DNA of 64,000 bases from Saccharopolyspora sp. SCSIO 74807 (GCF_037023755.1 NZ_CP146100.1:3999501-4063500); one strand, 5' to 3'; numbered from the stretch's first letter, positions 1-9,457 are shown. A program made the numbers and translations. The notes: generated by a model from the letters alone, not told the origin.

Positions 1-305
1 GCGTCTCGCTGGGCCGGCACGCCGAGGCGTTGCCGCTGCTGGGCGCGGCGGTCGAGGCGGCCCGCGACGACGGCTACCGGTGGGCGCTGTACATCCACCG
101 GGCCGCGTTGCTGGATGCGGCGTTGGCGGCGGGCGACATCGCCGAGGCCGAGCGGGTCGCCGTCGCGATCGTGCCGATGCTGGAGCGGATGAACTCGGCC
201 CGCACCGAGCATCGGCTGCGGCACGCGCTCGCCCGCGGTGCCGGGCGCAGGTGTCCGTCCACGTTGTCCGATGCGCTGGAGCACATCCGGCGGCGGCTGA
301 GCTGA
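1..305 (+). CDS. 3' end of an unknown gene (helical, TPR-like)
   Basis: The gene begins upstream of the window. The frame is open from base 3 and stops at TGA 303-305, so about 100 C-terminal residues are visible. They are alanine/glutamate-rich and form repeated helix pairs (for example AAVEAARDDGYRWALYIHRA followed by LLDAALAAGDIAEAERVA), as in the tail of tetratricopeptide-type regulators. No catalytic motif is seen. Codon use is typical of the window. The tail of a TPR regulator is the best guess, but the function cannot be assigned from this fragment. Confidence 0.55.
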   Translation, partial: VSLGRHAEALPLLGAAVEAARDDGYRWALYIHRAALLDAALAAGDIAEAERVAVAIVPMLERMNSARTEHRLRHALARGAGRRCPSTLSDALEHIRRRLS

Positions 306-344
306 GCGCCGAGCCGGGGACGCGCGGTGGCAGGATGTGGTGCG

Positions 345-2777
345 ATGACCGACTTCCACACCGCCGCCGCGTCCACCGGGCTGCCGGTGCTGGACGTGCT
401 CGGCGACCTCACCGGTGCGCTGGACGAGCACGGCACGGCCGTGCTGGTGGCTCCGCCCGGCACCGGGAAGACCACGCTGGTCCCGTTGGCGCTGGCCGAG
501 CGCGGGCTGCGCGTGGTGGTGGCCGAGCCGCGGCGGCTGGCGGCCAGGGCCGCGGCCGGGCGGATGGCCGCGCTGCTGGACGAGGAAGTGGGCGGCCGCG
601 TCGGGTATTCGGTGCGCGGGGAGCGCAAAGCGGGTGCGGACACCGTGGTCGAAGTCGTGACCTCCGGACTGCTGGTACGGCGGTTGCAGGCGGACCCGGA
701 ACTGTCCGCAGTGGACGTTGTGGTGCTGGACGAGTGCCACGAGCGGCAGCTGGACGCGGACCTGCTGCTGGCGTTGCTGCTGGACGCGCGGGAGGGGCTG
801 CGGCCGGACCTGCGGGTGCTGGCGACCTCGGCGACCCTCGCGGCGAACCAGGTGGCCGAACTGCTCGGCGGCGCCCCGATGCTGCGTGCGCAGGGGCGGA
901 TCTACCCGGTCGAGCACCGGCACGTTCCGCCGAACCGCGGTGAGCGGATCGAGACGTGCGTTGCGCGCGCGGTGCGCAAGGCGCTGGACGAGCAGGACGG
1001 CGACGTGCTGGCTTTTCTGCCCGGCGCCGGGGAGATCCGCCGGGTGCGCACTGCGTTGGCAAACTTGTCCGATGTGGACGTCATGCCGCTGCACGGGCGG
1101 CTCGCGCGCGATGCGCAGGACGCCGCGTTGCGGGAAGGGCAGCGGCGGCGTGTCGTGCTGGCGACCGCGGTCGCGGAGTCGAGCTTGACCGTGCCGGGTG
1201 TGCGCGCCGTGGTGGATTCCGGGCTGTCCCGGCAATCCCGGGCCGACCCGCGCCGCGGACTGTCCGGATTGGTCACCGTGCGGGTGTCGGCCGCGGGTGC
1301 CGAGCAGCGCGCCGGACGGGCCGGACGGCAAGGGCCCGGCGTCGCTTACCGCTGCTGGCCGGAGCACGAGCACAGCACGCTGCCCGCCTTCGGCGAACCG
1401 GAGATCCGCACCGCGGAGCTGAGCAGGCTCGCGCTGGAACTGGCGTGCTGGGGAACGCCCGACGGTGCCGCGCTGAGCTGGTGGGACGAGCCGCCCGCAG
1501 GAGCGCTCGCGGCCGGGCGCGAAGTGCTGCGCGAACTCGGGGTGCTGGACGAATCCGGCGCGGTGACCGCGCGGGGGAACCGGATGGCCGGCCTCGGGCT
1601 GCACCCGAGGCTTGCGCGCGCCCTGCTCGACGGCAGCGAACGCGTCGGTGCCGTCGCCGCCGGTGAGGTCGTCGCGCTGCTCGATGACGACTCGGTCACC
1701 ACGGAGACCGATGTGGACAGTGCGCTGGCGCGATTGCGGCGCGGTGGTCCGGGGTCCGAGCGGTGGCGGCGGGAAGCCCGCAGGCTCAGCCGGCTGGTGC
1801 ACGGGGAGCCGGGCGGGCAGGACCTCGCCGAGGTGGTCGCGCTCGCGCATCCGGAACGGCTCGCCCGCCGCAGGTCCGCGGACTCGCCGGTGTACCTGAT
1901 GGCCTCCGGAACCGCCGTCGAAGCGCCCGCGGCACTGCGGCACTGCGAATGGCTCGCGGTCGCGGTCGCCGATCGCACGCCCGGCCACGCGCACGGCACG
2001 GTCCGCTTGGCGGCTCCGGCCGATGAAGAACTGGCCCGGCGGGTCGGCGCACCGCTGCTGAAGGATCGGCGGACCGTCGAGTGGGCAGACGGCGATGTTC
2101 GCGCGGTGCAAGAGGAAACGCTCGGTGCGATCACGCTGCAGAGCCGTCCACTGCGCGATCCCGACCCCGCGCAGGTGCGGTCGGCCCTGCTCGACGGGTT
2201 GCGCACGGCCGGTCTCGGACTGCTGCACTGGACCAAGGACGCCGAGCGGTTGCGCGACCGGCTGGCTTTCCTGCACATCGCGATCGGCGACCCTTGGCCC
2301 GCGGTCGACGATGCGGCACTGCTGTCCGAAGTGGACCACTGGCTGGAGCCCGAACTGTCCCGTGCGGGCAAGCGCGCGGACCTCGAACGCATCTCCGCGG
2401 CCGCCGGGCTGCGCAGGCTCGTCCCGTGGTCGCAGGCCGCGCGGTTCGACGAACTGGCTCCGGACACCGTCGAAGTGCCGTCCGGTTCGCAGGTCCGCAT
2501 CGACTACTCCGGCGACGCACCTGCGCTGCCGGTGAAGTTGCAGGAGGTCTTCGGCTGGCGCCGGGTGCCGGAACTCGCCGACGGGCGCGTTGCGCTGGTG
2601 CTGCAGCTGCTTTCCCCGGCCGGGCGGCCCGCCGCGGTCACCTCCGACCTCGAATCGTTCTGGGCCAACGGCTACCCGCAGGTCCGCGCCGAGTTGCGCG
2701 GCCGCTACCCGAAGCACCCGTGGCCGGACGACCCCACGACCGCCGCCCCGACGGGCCGCACCAAGAATCGCCGATGA
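345..2777 (+). CDS. hrpB: ATP-dependent RNA helicase HrpB
   Basis: A DEAH-box superfamily 2 helicase of 810 residues, the usual HrpB length. Motif I (PPGTGKTT) lies near residue 40, motif II is DECHER near 130, motif III is the SAT of ATSATL, and the motif V/VI region contains ATAVAESSLTVPG and EQRAGRAGR. The long C-terminal half carries the HrpB-specific domains. The family is conserved, but its cellular RNA target is not defined. ATG 345 is preferred over GTG 327 because GGCAGGA lies about 9 bases before it. The gene converges on the rubber locus and is separated from it by a short hairpin. Confidence 0.9.
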   Translation: MTDFHTAAASTGLPVLDVLGDLTGALDEHGTAVLVAPPGTGKTTLVPLALAERGLRVVVAEPRRLAARAAAGRMAALLDEEVGGRVGYSVRGERKAGADTVVEVVTSGLLVRRLQADPELSAVDVVVLDECHERQLDADLLLALLLDAREGLRPDLRVLATSATLAANQVAELLGGAPMLRAQGRIYPVEHRHVPPNRGERIETCVARAVRKALDEQDGDVLAFLPGAGEIRRVRTALANLSDVDVMPLHGRLARDAQDAALREGQRRRVVLATAVAESSLTVPGVRAVVDSGLSRQSRADPRRGLSGLVTVRVSAAGAEQRAGRAGRQGPGVAYRCWPEHEHSTLPAFGEPEIRTAELSRLALELACWGTPDGAALSWWDEPPAGALAAGREVLRELGVLDESGAVTARGNRMAGLGLHPRLARALLDGSERVGAVAAGEVVALLDDDSVTTETDVDSALARLRRGGPGSERWRREARRLSRLVHGEPGGQDLAEVVALAHPERLARRRSADSPVYLMASGTAVEAPAALRHCEWLAVAVADRTPGHAHGTVRLAAPADEELARRVGAPLLKDRRTVEWADGDVRAVQEETLGAITLQSRPLRDPDPAQVRSALLDGLRTAGLGLLHWTKDAERLRDRLAFLHIAIGDPWPAVDDAALLSEVDHWLEPELSRAGKRADLERISAAAGLRRLVPWSQAARFDELAPDTVEVPSGSQVRIDYSGDAPALPVKLQEVFGWRRVPELADGRVALVLQLLSPAGRPAAVTSDLESFWANGYPQVRAELRGRYPKHPWPDDPTTAAPTGRTKNRR

Positions 2778-2811
2778 GCACCCGCGGCGGTGCGGGTTGC
2801 GTAGCCGCCGG

Positions 2812-2829
2812 AAGCGGCTTGCGCCGCTT
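2812..2829. terminator. hairpin between hrpB and oxiA
   Basis: AAGCGGC and GCCGCTT form a perfect 7-bp stem with a 4-base loop between two converging genes. A weaker CCCGC/GCGGG pair lies just upstream. There is no U-tract, as is usual for high-GC actinobacteria. Confidence 0.45.
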
Positions 2830-2862
2830 GGAAAACCCCGAGCTCGGTTCCAAGACATGCGT

Positions 2863-3339
2863 TCACATCTCGCTGGCACCCGCTTTGATCGCCTGCCGGA
2901 TCCGGAAGTAGGTGCCGCAGCGGCAGATGTTGCGGATGCCGTCGATGTCCGAGTCGGTGATCTCACGGCCCTCCGCGGCGACCCGGCGCACCAGGGCCAC
3001 GGCGGCCATGATCTGGCCGGGCTGGCAGTAGCCGCACTGCACGACGTCCTGCTCCAGCCAGGCTTCCTGCATCGGGTGCAACTCGGCGTCCACTGTGGCC
3101 GGAAGTCCTTCGATGGTGGTGACCTCGTCGGTGGGCGAGAGCTCGCCGACGGGGATCGCGCAGGGGTTCACGGCCTTGCCGTTGACGTGGCTCGTGCACG
3201 CCTTGCAGACGTTGATGCCGCAGCCGTACTTCGGCCCGTGCACGCCGAGCAGATCGCGCAGCACCCAGAGCAATCGCACGTCATCTGCGGTGGTGACGGT
3301 GACCTGCTCGCCGTTGAGGCGAAAAGTGTGTTCAGGCAA
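2863..3339 (-). CDS. oxiA: OxiA-type (2Fe-2S) subunit of a molybdenum hydroxylase
   Basis: The small subunit (158 residues) of a xanthine-oxidase/isoquinoline 1-oxidoreductase-type enzyme; it passes electrons from the molybdenum site to an acceptor. All eight cluster cysteines are present: C40, C45, C48 and C60 for the plant-type cluster, and C102, C105, C139 and C141 for the helical-domain cluster. It starts with TTG 3339, with GAGGAG five bases ahead, and lies 9 bp after the oxiB stop, so the two are co-transcribed. In Streptomyces sp. K30 the genes directly after lcp are oxiB and oxiA, proposed to oxidise the aldehydes made by rubber cleavage. That role is inferred here from order and family. 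Confidence 0.85.
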   Translation of the reverse strand: MPEHTFRLNGEQVTVTTADDVRLLWVLRDLLGVHGPKYGCGINVCKACTSHVNGKAVNPCAIPVGELSPTDEVTTIEGLPATVDAELHPMQEAWLEQDVVQCGYCQPGQIMAAVALVRRVAAEGREITDSDIDGIRNICRCGTYFRIRQAIKAGASEM

Positions 3340-3348
3340 GGACGCTCC

Positions 3349-5652
3349 TCAGCGTGCGTGCTCCAGCCCGTCCGTCGGCGACTCGGGAACGGGTGGCACC
3401 GCGGGTTTGGGGGTGAACGAAAGCGTGTCGTGGTTGATCGGGAAGCGGGTGGGCTGCGTGCCGGTGGCGCGGCCGTAGGCGCAGGCGACCGCGGACATCG
3501 CCGCTGCCACGCCGAGTTCGCCCGCCCCGCCCGGTTCTCCGGTGGTGTCCGGCATGATCTCGACGTGCAGGTCGAACGGCACGTTCCACTGCCGGGTGTA
3601 GAAGTAGTTGTCCCAGCTGGCTTCGAGGAAGTGGCCATCGCGCAGGTGCAGGCTGGAAGTCAGCGCCAGCGCGATGCCGTCCATGATGCCGCCCATCATC
3701 TGCGCCTCGAGCCCGCGCGGATTGATCACCAGGCCCGCGTCGACGGCGAAGACGACCCGGGTGACGCGCGGTCCGGCCACGCCGTCGCGGATCGGCCGGT
3801 CGACGGTGCCGGGACGGCAATCGATCTCCACCAGCGCCGCGGTGACCCCGCGGTACTCGGCGTGGAAGGCGATCCCCTGCGCGGTGCCCGCGGGCATCGG
3901 CCGACCCCAGTCCCCGAGTTCGGCGGCCTTGGCCAGCACCGCGCGGGAACGGTCGTCCTGGACGAAGTCGTGCCGGAACCGGTAAGGATCTTCGCCCAGT
4001 TTCGCCGCGAGCCGGTCGACGACGAGCTCGCGGGCGCAGGTGACGTCCGGTGAGTAGACGTTGCGCATGCTGCCGGTGTTGAAGCCCTTGTCGGTCTCGC
4101 ACAGCAACTGGCTGCTCGACCCGAACTCGTAGGGCATCGAGACGCTGAGCTGGAACATCGTTTCGGAGAAGCCGATGTCTCCGACCGGGAGCTTGCCCAC
4201 CATCGCGGAGATGATCTCGCCCAACCCGTGACTCCAGTCGGTCGAAACGCTGGTGTGCCGCTGCTCGTACCCGAGCACGCTGCGCCCGGAGTGGGCCAGG
4301 CGCACCCGCGAGATCGCCATCGGGTGGGTGCGGCCCTGCCGGGAGTCGTCGGCGCGGTGCCACATCAGCTTGACCGGTTTGCCCACCGCCCGGGAGATCT
4401 CGGCGGCCTCCCGCGCGGCGTCGAAGAACAGCTTGCGCCCGAAGGAACCGCCGCCCTCGGTGACGTGCACCCGCACCGCGCCGACGGGCATGCCGAGGTC
4501 GGCGGCGATGGTCTGCTGGGCCACGATCGGGGATTTCAGGCAGGACCAGATCTCGGCCCGGTCCCGGCGCACGTCGGCGACCGCGCAGTTCGGTTCCAGC
4601 GCGCTGTTGCTGCGGAACTGGAACGTGAATTCCGCCTCCACTGTGGACGACAGCGGTGGTGGGCCGAGCGGTGCCTCGGCGGCTCGCAGCTCCGCCAGCA
4701 CGCTGTCGTCGGATTTCCCTTCCGCGGTACCGGGTTTCCAGGCCACTTCGAGCGCGCGCACGGCGTCGATGCACTGCCCGAAGGTCTCCGCCCGCACCGC
4801 GACTCCGGTGGAGATGACCGCGACATCGGTCACTCCGGGCATGGTGCGGACTTCGGCCAGGTTGGACGCGGCCGCGACCGACCCGTTGATCGTGGGCGGC
4901 CGGCAGACCATCGCGGGCATGGCCCCCGGGACGTCGAGGTCCATGGCGAACTTCTTGCGCCCGGTCACAGCCGCGAGCCCGTCGACGCGGTTGTGCGGGG
5001 TGCCGATGACGGTGTGCTGCTCGCGCGGGCCGAGTTCCACCGCGACCTGCCGGTCCCGGGTGCTCGCGGCCTTTTCCGCGAAGGCGCCGATGTCCGCGGC
5101 GGCGCCCGAGGCGGCCGTGATCATTCCGTCGCGCAACGTCAGATCTTGCGCTGCGGCACCGAATTCGGCCGCCGCGACCGCCAGCAGCCGCTCGCGGGCC
5201 AGCGCGGCGGCGACCCGGATCGGCCGATAGGTCGCGATTGTCGTGTTGGAACCGCCGGTGAGCTGGTTGAACACCAGCTCAGGGCGCGCATCGGCGAGCG
5301 TGACGCGAACCCGCTCGACCGGCACGCGCAGCTCTTCGGCGATCAGCATGCTCGTCGAAGTGGTGATGCCCTGGCCGACTTCCGCCCGCGGCAGCGCGAA
5401 CGAGACCGTGCCGTCCTCGCCGACCTCGACCGTGATCAGGTGCGAGGTCGGCGCCGCCGCCACGGTCATCAGGTCGTTCGCGTCGAAGATCTCCGCGAGC
5501 GCCGGTGACGGCAGCTGCGCGTCGGCGGTGCCCGCGCCGCCGAGTTCGGCGGCCGCGACCAGCGTCGGCGCCGCCAGCAGGTATCCGAGGAACCGCCGCC
5601 TGCCGACGACGTGCCCGCCGGGCTCCGGCTCGGGCGGAAGATCGTTGCTCAT
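3349..5652 (-). CDS. oxiB: OxiB-type molybdopterin-binding subunit, Tat-exported
   Basis: The large catalytic subunit (767 residues) of a molybdenum hydroxylase of the IorB/aldehyde-oxidase type. Twin arginines in GRRRFLGYLLAAP (about residues 18-30) and a following hydrophobic stretch indicate Tat export of the folded cofactor-bound complex. Molybdopterin-binding motifs such as GGGSFGRKLFFD and the active-site Glu in GGAGELG (about E712) are present. It has no FAD domain, so it works as a two-subunit enzyme with OxiA. It follows two lcp genes and probably converts aldehyde ends of oligo-isoprenoids to acids (inferred from the K30 locus). The RBS is GAAGGGAG. Confidence 0.85.
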   Translation of the reverse strand: MSNDLPPEPEPGGHVVGRRRFLGYLLAAPTLVAAAELGGAGTADAQLPSPALAEIFDANDLMTVAAAPTSHLITVEVGEDGTVSFALPRAEVGQGITTSTSMLIAEELRVPVERVRVTLADARPELVFNQLTGGSNTTIATYRPIRVAAALARERLLAVAAAEFGAAAQDLTLRDGMITAASGAAADIGAFAEKAASTRDRQVAVELGPREQHTVIGTPHNRVDGLAAVTGRKKFAMDLDVPGAMPAMVCRPPTINGSVAAASNLAEVRTMPGVTDVAVISTGVAVRAETFGQCIDAVRALEVAWKPGTAEGKSDDSVLAELRAAEAPLGPPPLSSTVEAEFTFQFRSNSALEPNCAVADVRRDRAEIWSCLKSPIVAQQTIAADLGMPVGAVRVHVTEGGGSFGRKLFFDAAREAAEISRAVGKPVKLMWHRADDSRQGRTHPMAISRVRLAHSGRSVLGYEQRHTSVSTDWSHGLGEIISAMVGKLPVGDIGFSETMFQLSVSMPYEFGSSSQLLCETDKGFNTGSMRNVYSPDVTCARELVVDRLAAKLGEDPYRFRHDFVQDDRSRAVLAKAAELGDWGRPMPAGTAQGIAFHAEYRGVTAALVEIDCRPGTVDRPIRDGVAGPRVTRVVFAVDAGLVINPRGLEAQMMGGIMDGIALALTSSLHLRDGHFLEASWDNYFYTRQWNVPFDLHVEIMPDTTGEPGGAGELGVAAAMSAVACAYGRATGTQPTRFPINHDTLSFTPKPAVPPVPESPTDGLEHAR

Positions 5653-5805
5653 CGGGGACTCCCTTCGCCGGCGAGGCAGCTCGCAGGCGTCGCACCGCGA
5701 CGACGATCGATGCCGGGTTGCGGTCCATCGGCATCGATCTCGCCGCTGTCGGTTCCGCTCTCCTCCCGCTGCGACCTGCGATCGCGCGAGTCGTCCGTTG
5801 TGGAC

Positions 5806-7026
5806 TCAGGAAGGCCGGTTTCCGGTGGGGATCGAGATGCTGATCGGGTAGTCCCCTTTGGACAGGAACAGCAGGACCGCCTGCCGGATGATCTCGTCGA
5901 ACGCCCAGTAGACCTGGTCGGTGCCGGGGAAGACGTCGAGCAGGCCTTCGCGGACGGCGATGAACGGGCCCCAGAACGTTTTCAGCAACGGGTCCCAGAC
6001 CGGCTCCGGCGGGATCATCAGCCACTCGGCGACCTGATCGCCGAGCATGAACCGGGTCAGCGCGCCGATGACCGGCCTGCTCAGGATGGTGCCGTCGATC
6101 TCCTTGCCGAAGTCCATCAGGATGTCGGCCAGGTTGACACCTTCGGCCGTCGGCGCCAGCACCGGCGTGAGCACCTGATCGGCCTGCGAGTTCGCCTCGT
6201 CCCAGGAAGCCGGGATGTACTCGTCGTCGATGCCGAGCATGTGCGCGCACATCTGCCACGAGTGCAGGTACGCTTCGGACTCCTCGACCGGGATCGGCAC
6301 CTGCCACTCGACCATCTTCCGGTTGACCGTCGTGGCCAGGCTGTGCCAGGTGACCATCATGTCCGCTTGGCTGATCGGGATGTCCTCGGGCGCGACCTGG
6401 CTCCAGTGCGGCGACTTCGGCAGCAGGTTGCGCACGCCGGCGTGGGTGAGCCGGGTCTTGACGCAGGTGACGATCATCTCGCCGTCGTCGGCGTAGGCGT
6501 TCGGGGTGCCGATGTCGTATCCGAGCTTGGCGGTCTTGGTGATGCGGTCCTTCATGTTGGCCCCGCCGTAGGAGTGGTAGACCGCCCGCGCCTCCTTCGG
6601 GATGACCGTGCTCATCATGCCGCTGGCCATCCCGTACAGGACGCCGAGGTAGAGCCCGCGCTTCTCGTTGAACTGGTACGCGAGGTCGAGCTTGCGGTCG
6701 TCGACCCACTCCGGGCGCTGCCGGGCGTTCTCGATGAAGTCGCGCAGCTCGGCGGGAAGCCCCTTCGGCAGCTCCTGGCCGTTCTTGGTCCACTGCGCCA
6801 GCAGCTCGTTGACCCGGGGCACTGCACCGCGGTCGAGCAGCGAGCCGACCAGCGGGTCGGCCACCTCGTCCCAGACCCACCTCGGGTCGGCACCGGTGCC
6901 GGTGCCCACGACCGAACCGCTCGGCGACCACGTCCACGCCGCCGCGGGGCTGGCCATGCCCAGTGCGCCGAGCGCGCCCAAGGCACCACCGGAAGCCAAT
7001 AATTTGCGCCTGCTGAGTTCGCTCAT
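5806..7026 (-). CDS. lcp: latex clearing protein (rubber oxygenase), copy 1
   Basis: A DUF2236/MpaB-fold b-type cytochrome that cleaves poly(cis-1,4-isoprene) with O2 into oligo-isoprenoids carrying aldehyde and ketone ends. It has 406 residues with a Tat signal (SRRKLL, hydrophobic run, cut near residue 30), so it acts outside the cell. The residues known to matter in Streptomyces K30 Lcp are all found with a constant offset of three: E145, R161, K164, T165 and H195 here for E148, R164, K167, T168 and H198 (the heme-ligand His). A strong AAGGAGG precedes the ATG. It lies between the second lcp copy and oxiB on one strand. Confidence 0.92.
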   Translation of the reverse strand: MSELSRRKLLASGGALGALGALGMASPAAAWTWSPSGSVVGTGTGADPRWVWDEVADPLVGSLLDRGAVPRVNELLAQWTKNGQELPKGLPAELRDFIENARQRPEWVDDRKLDLAYQFNEKRGLYLGVLYGMASGMMSTVIPKEARAVYHSYGGANMKDRITKTAKLGYDIGTPNAYADDGEMIVTCVKTRLTHAGVRNLLPKSPHWSQVAPEDIPISQADMMVTWHSLATTVNRKMVEWQVPIPVEESEAYLHSWQMCAHMLGIDDEYIPASWDEANSQADQVLTPVLAPTAEGVNLADILMDFGKEIDGTILSRPVIGALTRFMLGDQVAEWLMIPPEPVWDPLLKTFWGPFIAVREGLLDVFPGTDQVYWAFDEIIRQAVLLFLSKGDYPISISIPTGNRPS

Positions 7027-7195
7027 TTCCTGAACTCCTCCTTGAGTTCCACGGATTGCGAAATTTGCGGAAATCGAAGGTCCTCATCGCGCGAGAACCA
7101 GCGGAATGACCAGTGCGCACGGCGTCGTGCGGGCGAAAAGGTCCGGCGAATCGCCGGAAGGGCCCGCTGCGGCGCGCTCGAACGGACCTACGCGC

Positions 7196-8419
7196 TCACC
7201 TGGGACGGTTGATCGTGGGGATATCGATCTTCGTTTCCTTGCCCTTGGTGAGGTAGAAGAGGATGTACTGGCGCGCGGCTTCGTCGATGGTCCAGGCGAC
7301 TTCGGGCACCGCGGGCAGCGGAACGAGGTTCTCCCGGAACTTCACCAGCAGCGGCCACGCCTCGTTGATCAGCGGTTCCCAGACCGGCTCCCGCGGGATC
7401 GCGTCCCAATCGGCGACCTGATCGCCCACCAGGTACCTGGCCAGGGCGTTGCACAGCGGCCGGGTGACCCCGAGCGGCGGGCTGGTCTGCTCGGCGAGCT
7501 GGCCCAGCAGGACGTCGGTCAGCTCGACGCCTTCCGGCGTCGGACCCATGTTCCGGCCGAGGACCTGGTCGGATTGGGCGTAGGCGGCATTCCAGGTGGC
7601 GGGGATGTACTCCTCGCGGATGCCGAGCAGATAGGCGGTCACCTGCCAGACGTGCAGGTACGCGTCGGACTCGGCCCGGGTGATCGGCACGCCCCAGTCG
7701 AGCATCCGGCGCATCGCGAAGGTCGGCAGCGTGTGCCAGGTGACGAGCATGTCCTCCTGGCTGATCGGGATCCGCTGGCCGCCGCTGGTCTGCTTCCAGC
7801 CGGGGGACTGCTGCAGCAGGTGCCGCACGGCCGCGTGCACCAGCCGGGTCTTGACCGCTTCCACCACGACGGACCCGTCGGGCCGGTAGGCGTTCGGGTC
7901 GCCGACGGCGAATCCCAGGATGCTCGTCTTGGCGACGCGGTCCTCCATGTCCGCGCCGCCCTTGGAGTAGTAGACCGCGCGGGCTTCCTTCGGGATGGCG
8001 GTGCTCAACATGCCGCCGCCGACCCCGTTGAGCAGGTTGAGGTAGATCCCCCTGGACTTGTTGAACTCCGCCGCGAGCTCCAGCTTCCGCTGGTCCGCCC
8101 ATGGCGGCAGCTGGCGCGCCCGTTCCATGAACGCCCGCAGGTCCTGCGGGAGCTCGCGCGGCAGCTCCTGGTCGTTGCGCGTCCAGTCCCACAACAGGCG
8201 GTTGACCTCGGGCACGTCGTCCCGATCGAGCAGCGACGCGAGCAGCGGGTCGGCCTCCTGGTCCCAGACCCAGCTCGGGTCGGCGCCCGCCCCGGTGCCC
8301 GCGATCGAACCGCTCGGCGACCACGTCCACGCCATCGCGGGCGATGCCATGCCCAGCGCGCCCAACGCGCCCAGGGCTCCGCCGGAAGCCAACACCTTGC
8401 GTCTGGTGAATTCATTCAT
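7196..8419 (-). CDS. lcp: latex clearing protein (rubber oxygenase), copy 2
   Basis: A tandem paralogue of the downstream copy, 407 residues, with an almost identical Tat signal region and the same key residues (E145, R161, K164, T165, H195). It differs in many other places: the 155-185 region reads KGGADMEDRVAKTSILGFAV where copy 1 has AKLGYDIG, so this is an old duplication and not an assembly repeat. It is the promoter-proximal gene of the lcp-lcp-oxiB-oxiA row. The RBS is AAGGATCAGGAC before the ATG. Two enzymes could differ in product length or substrate chain; nothing in the sequence settles this. Confidence 0.9.
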   Translation of the reverse strand: MNEFTRRKVLASGGALGALGALGMASPAMAWTWSPSGSIAGTGAGADPSWVWDQEADPLLASLLDRDDVPEVNRLLWDWTRNDQELPRELPQDLRAFMERARQLPPWADQRKLELAAEFNKSRGIYLNLLNGVGGGMLSTAIPKEARAVYYSKGGADMEDRVAKTSILGFAVGDPNAYRPDGSVVVEAVKTRLVHAAVRHLLQQSPGWKQTSGGQRIPISQEDMLVTWHTLPTFAMRRMLDWGVPITRAESDAYLHVWQVTAYLLGIREEYIPATWNAAYAQSDQVLGRNMGPTPEGVELTDVLLGQLAEQTSPPLGVTRPLCNALARYLVGDQVADWDAIPREPVWEPLINEAWPLLVKFRENLVPLPAVPEVAWTIDEAARQYILFYLTKGKETKIDIPTINRPR

Positions 8420-8763
8420 GTCCTGATCCTTGAGCCCGGGAACAGCTGATTGATACGGTGATACACGAACCAGATCGGCGTATCATAGGGAAGCACAAGA
8501 CGATCCCGAACACCAGCCCCCGAGACCGATCCCGTTTCGAATTCCGTCCGCACCGGAAATCGACAGATCACCCGTACCTGCGATGCGGCGAACAGCAGCG
8601 GGGCCAGAAAGAGCATTCGCACTGCACCGGCTCCAGGCCACGCGAACCGCGTGCGCCGTGCGGCCAGGGCCGCCGGTAGCGAGAAACCCGACCGGAACGG
8701 CCGCGGGCTTTCCGGCACCAGCCATGGGCACCGGGTCCTTCCCGGGCGCCGAGGAAGGACACC
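8420..8763. promoter_or_regulatory. divergent promoter region lcp / tetR
   Basis: 344 bp without a gene, between the 5' ends of lcp copy 2 (minus) and the TetR gene (plus). It holds the TGATAC repeats described separately close to lcp. The base composition is clearly lower in GC near 8440-8560 than in the flanking genes. This is expected to hold both promoters and the binding site of the divergent regulator. Confidence 0.6.
8451..8485. promoter_or_regulatory. TGATAC repeat cluster, candidate LcpR operator
   Basis: TGATAC occurs at 8451-8456 and 8459-8464 (8-bp period), and its complement GTATCA at 8480-8485. TGATACG (8451-8457) and CGTATCA (8479-8485) form a 7-bp inverted repeat. The cluster begins 32 bases upstream of the lcp start codon, where an operator or the -10 region would lie. 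Confidence 0.4.
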
Positions 8764-9438
8764 GTGGAACCTGTACCGTCCGGCTGCATGACGCCGCAGG
8801 ACTCGGACTCGCTGCTGGAACGCGCGTTCGCCGAGGCCGACGACCCCGTCGAGGACACCGACGAGACCACTGCGCGCCTGCTCGACGCCGCGTACGAGCA
8901 GTTCTGCCGAATGGGCATCCGCCGATCCACGATGGAGGACGTGGCGCGCCGCGCCGGGGTCTCCAGGATCACCGTCTACCGCCGGTTCACCACCAAGGAC
9001 GCGCTGGTCGAGCACGTGGTGCGCCGCGAGTTCCGCTGGTACTTCGACCGGTTCCGCACCGACATCGCGCAGGCCGCGACCGCCGCCGACCGGGTCGAGC
9101 TCGGATTCGCCAGCGCGCTGCGCGCCATCCGCGGCAATCCGCTGATCGGCGGCCTGATGGAGGCCGAGCCGGACCTGCTGGTGCCCTCGATGATCAACGA
9201 CGGCGGCCGGACCTTGGCCACCGTGCGGCGATTCCTGGCAGGCCAGCTCCGGCACGAACAGGCCACCGGCCACGTCGCCGCGGCGGTAGACGTGGACCTC
9301 GTCGCCGAGATGATGGTCCGCGTCTCGGCGTCGTTCCTGGTCATTCCCAGCGAGCTCGTCGACATCGACGACGACGAGCAGATCCGCGCCGTCGCCCGCC
9401 GGTTCCTGGTGCCGATGCTGGAACCGTCCGCGCCCTGA
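8764..9438 (+). CDS. TetR-family regulator, probable LcpR
   Basis: 224 residues. The N-terminal half holds a TetR helix-turn-helix (LLDAAYEQFCRMGIRRSTME..., then VARRAGVSRITVYRRFTTKD, about residues 38-80). The C-terminal half is a ligand-binding helical domain of the usual size. GTG 8764 is chosen because GAGGAAGG ends five bases before it; ATG 8788 is an alternative. It is divergent from the lcp operon. TetR regulators named LcpR control lcp in Gordonia polyisoprenivorans, so a repressor released by rubber breakdown products is the natural reading (inference). Confidence 0.8.
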   Translation: MEPVPSGCMTPQDSDSLLERAFAEADDPVEDTDETTARLLDAAYEQFCRMGIRRSTMEDVARRAGVSRITVYRRFTTKDALVEHVVRREFRWYFDRFRTDIAQAATAADRVELGFASALRAIRGNPLIGGLMEAEPDLLVPSMINDGGRTLATVRRFLAGQLRHEQATGHVAAAVDVDLVAEMMVRVSASFLVIPSELVDIDDDEQIRAVARRFLVPMLEPSAP

Positions 9439-9457
9439 CCCGCGGCGCGCGCACGGC

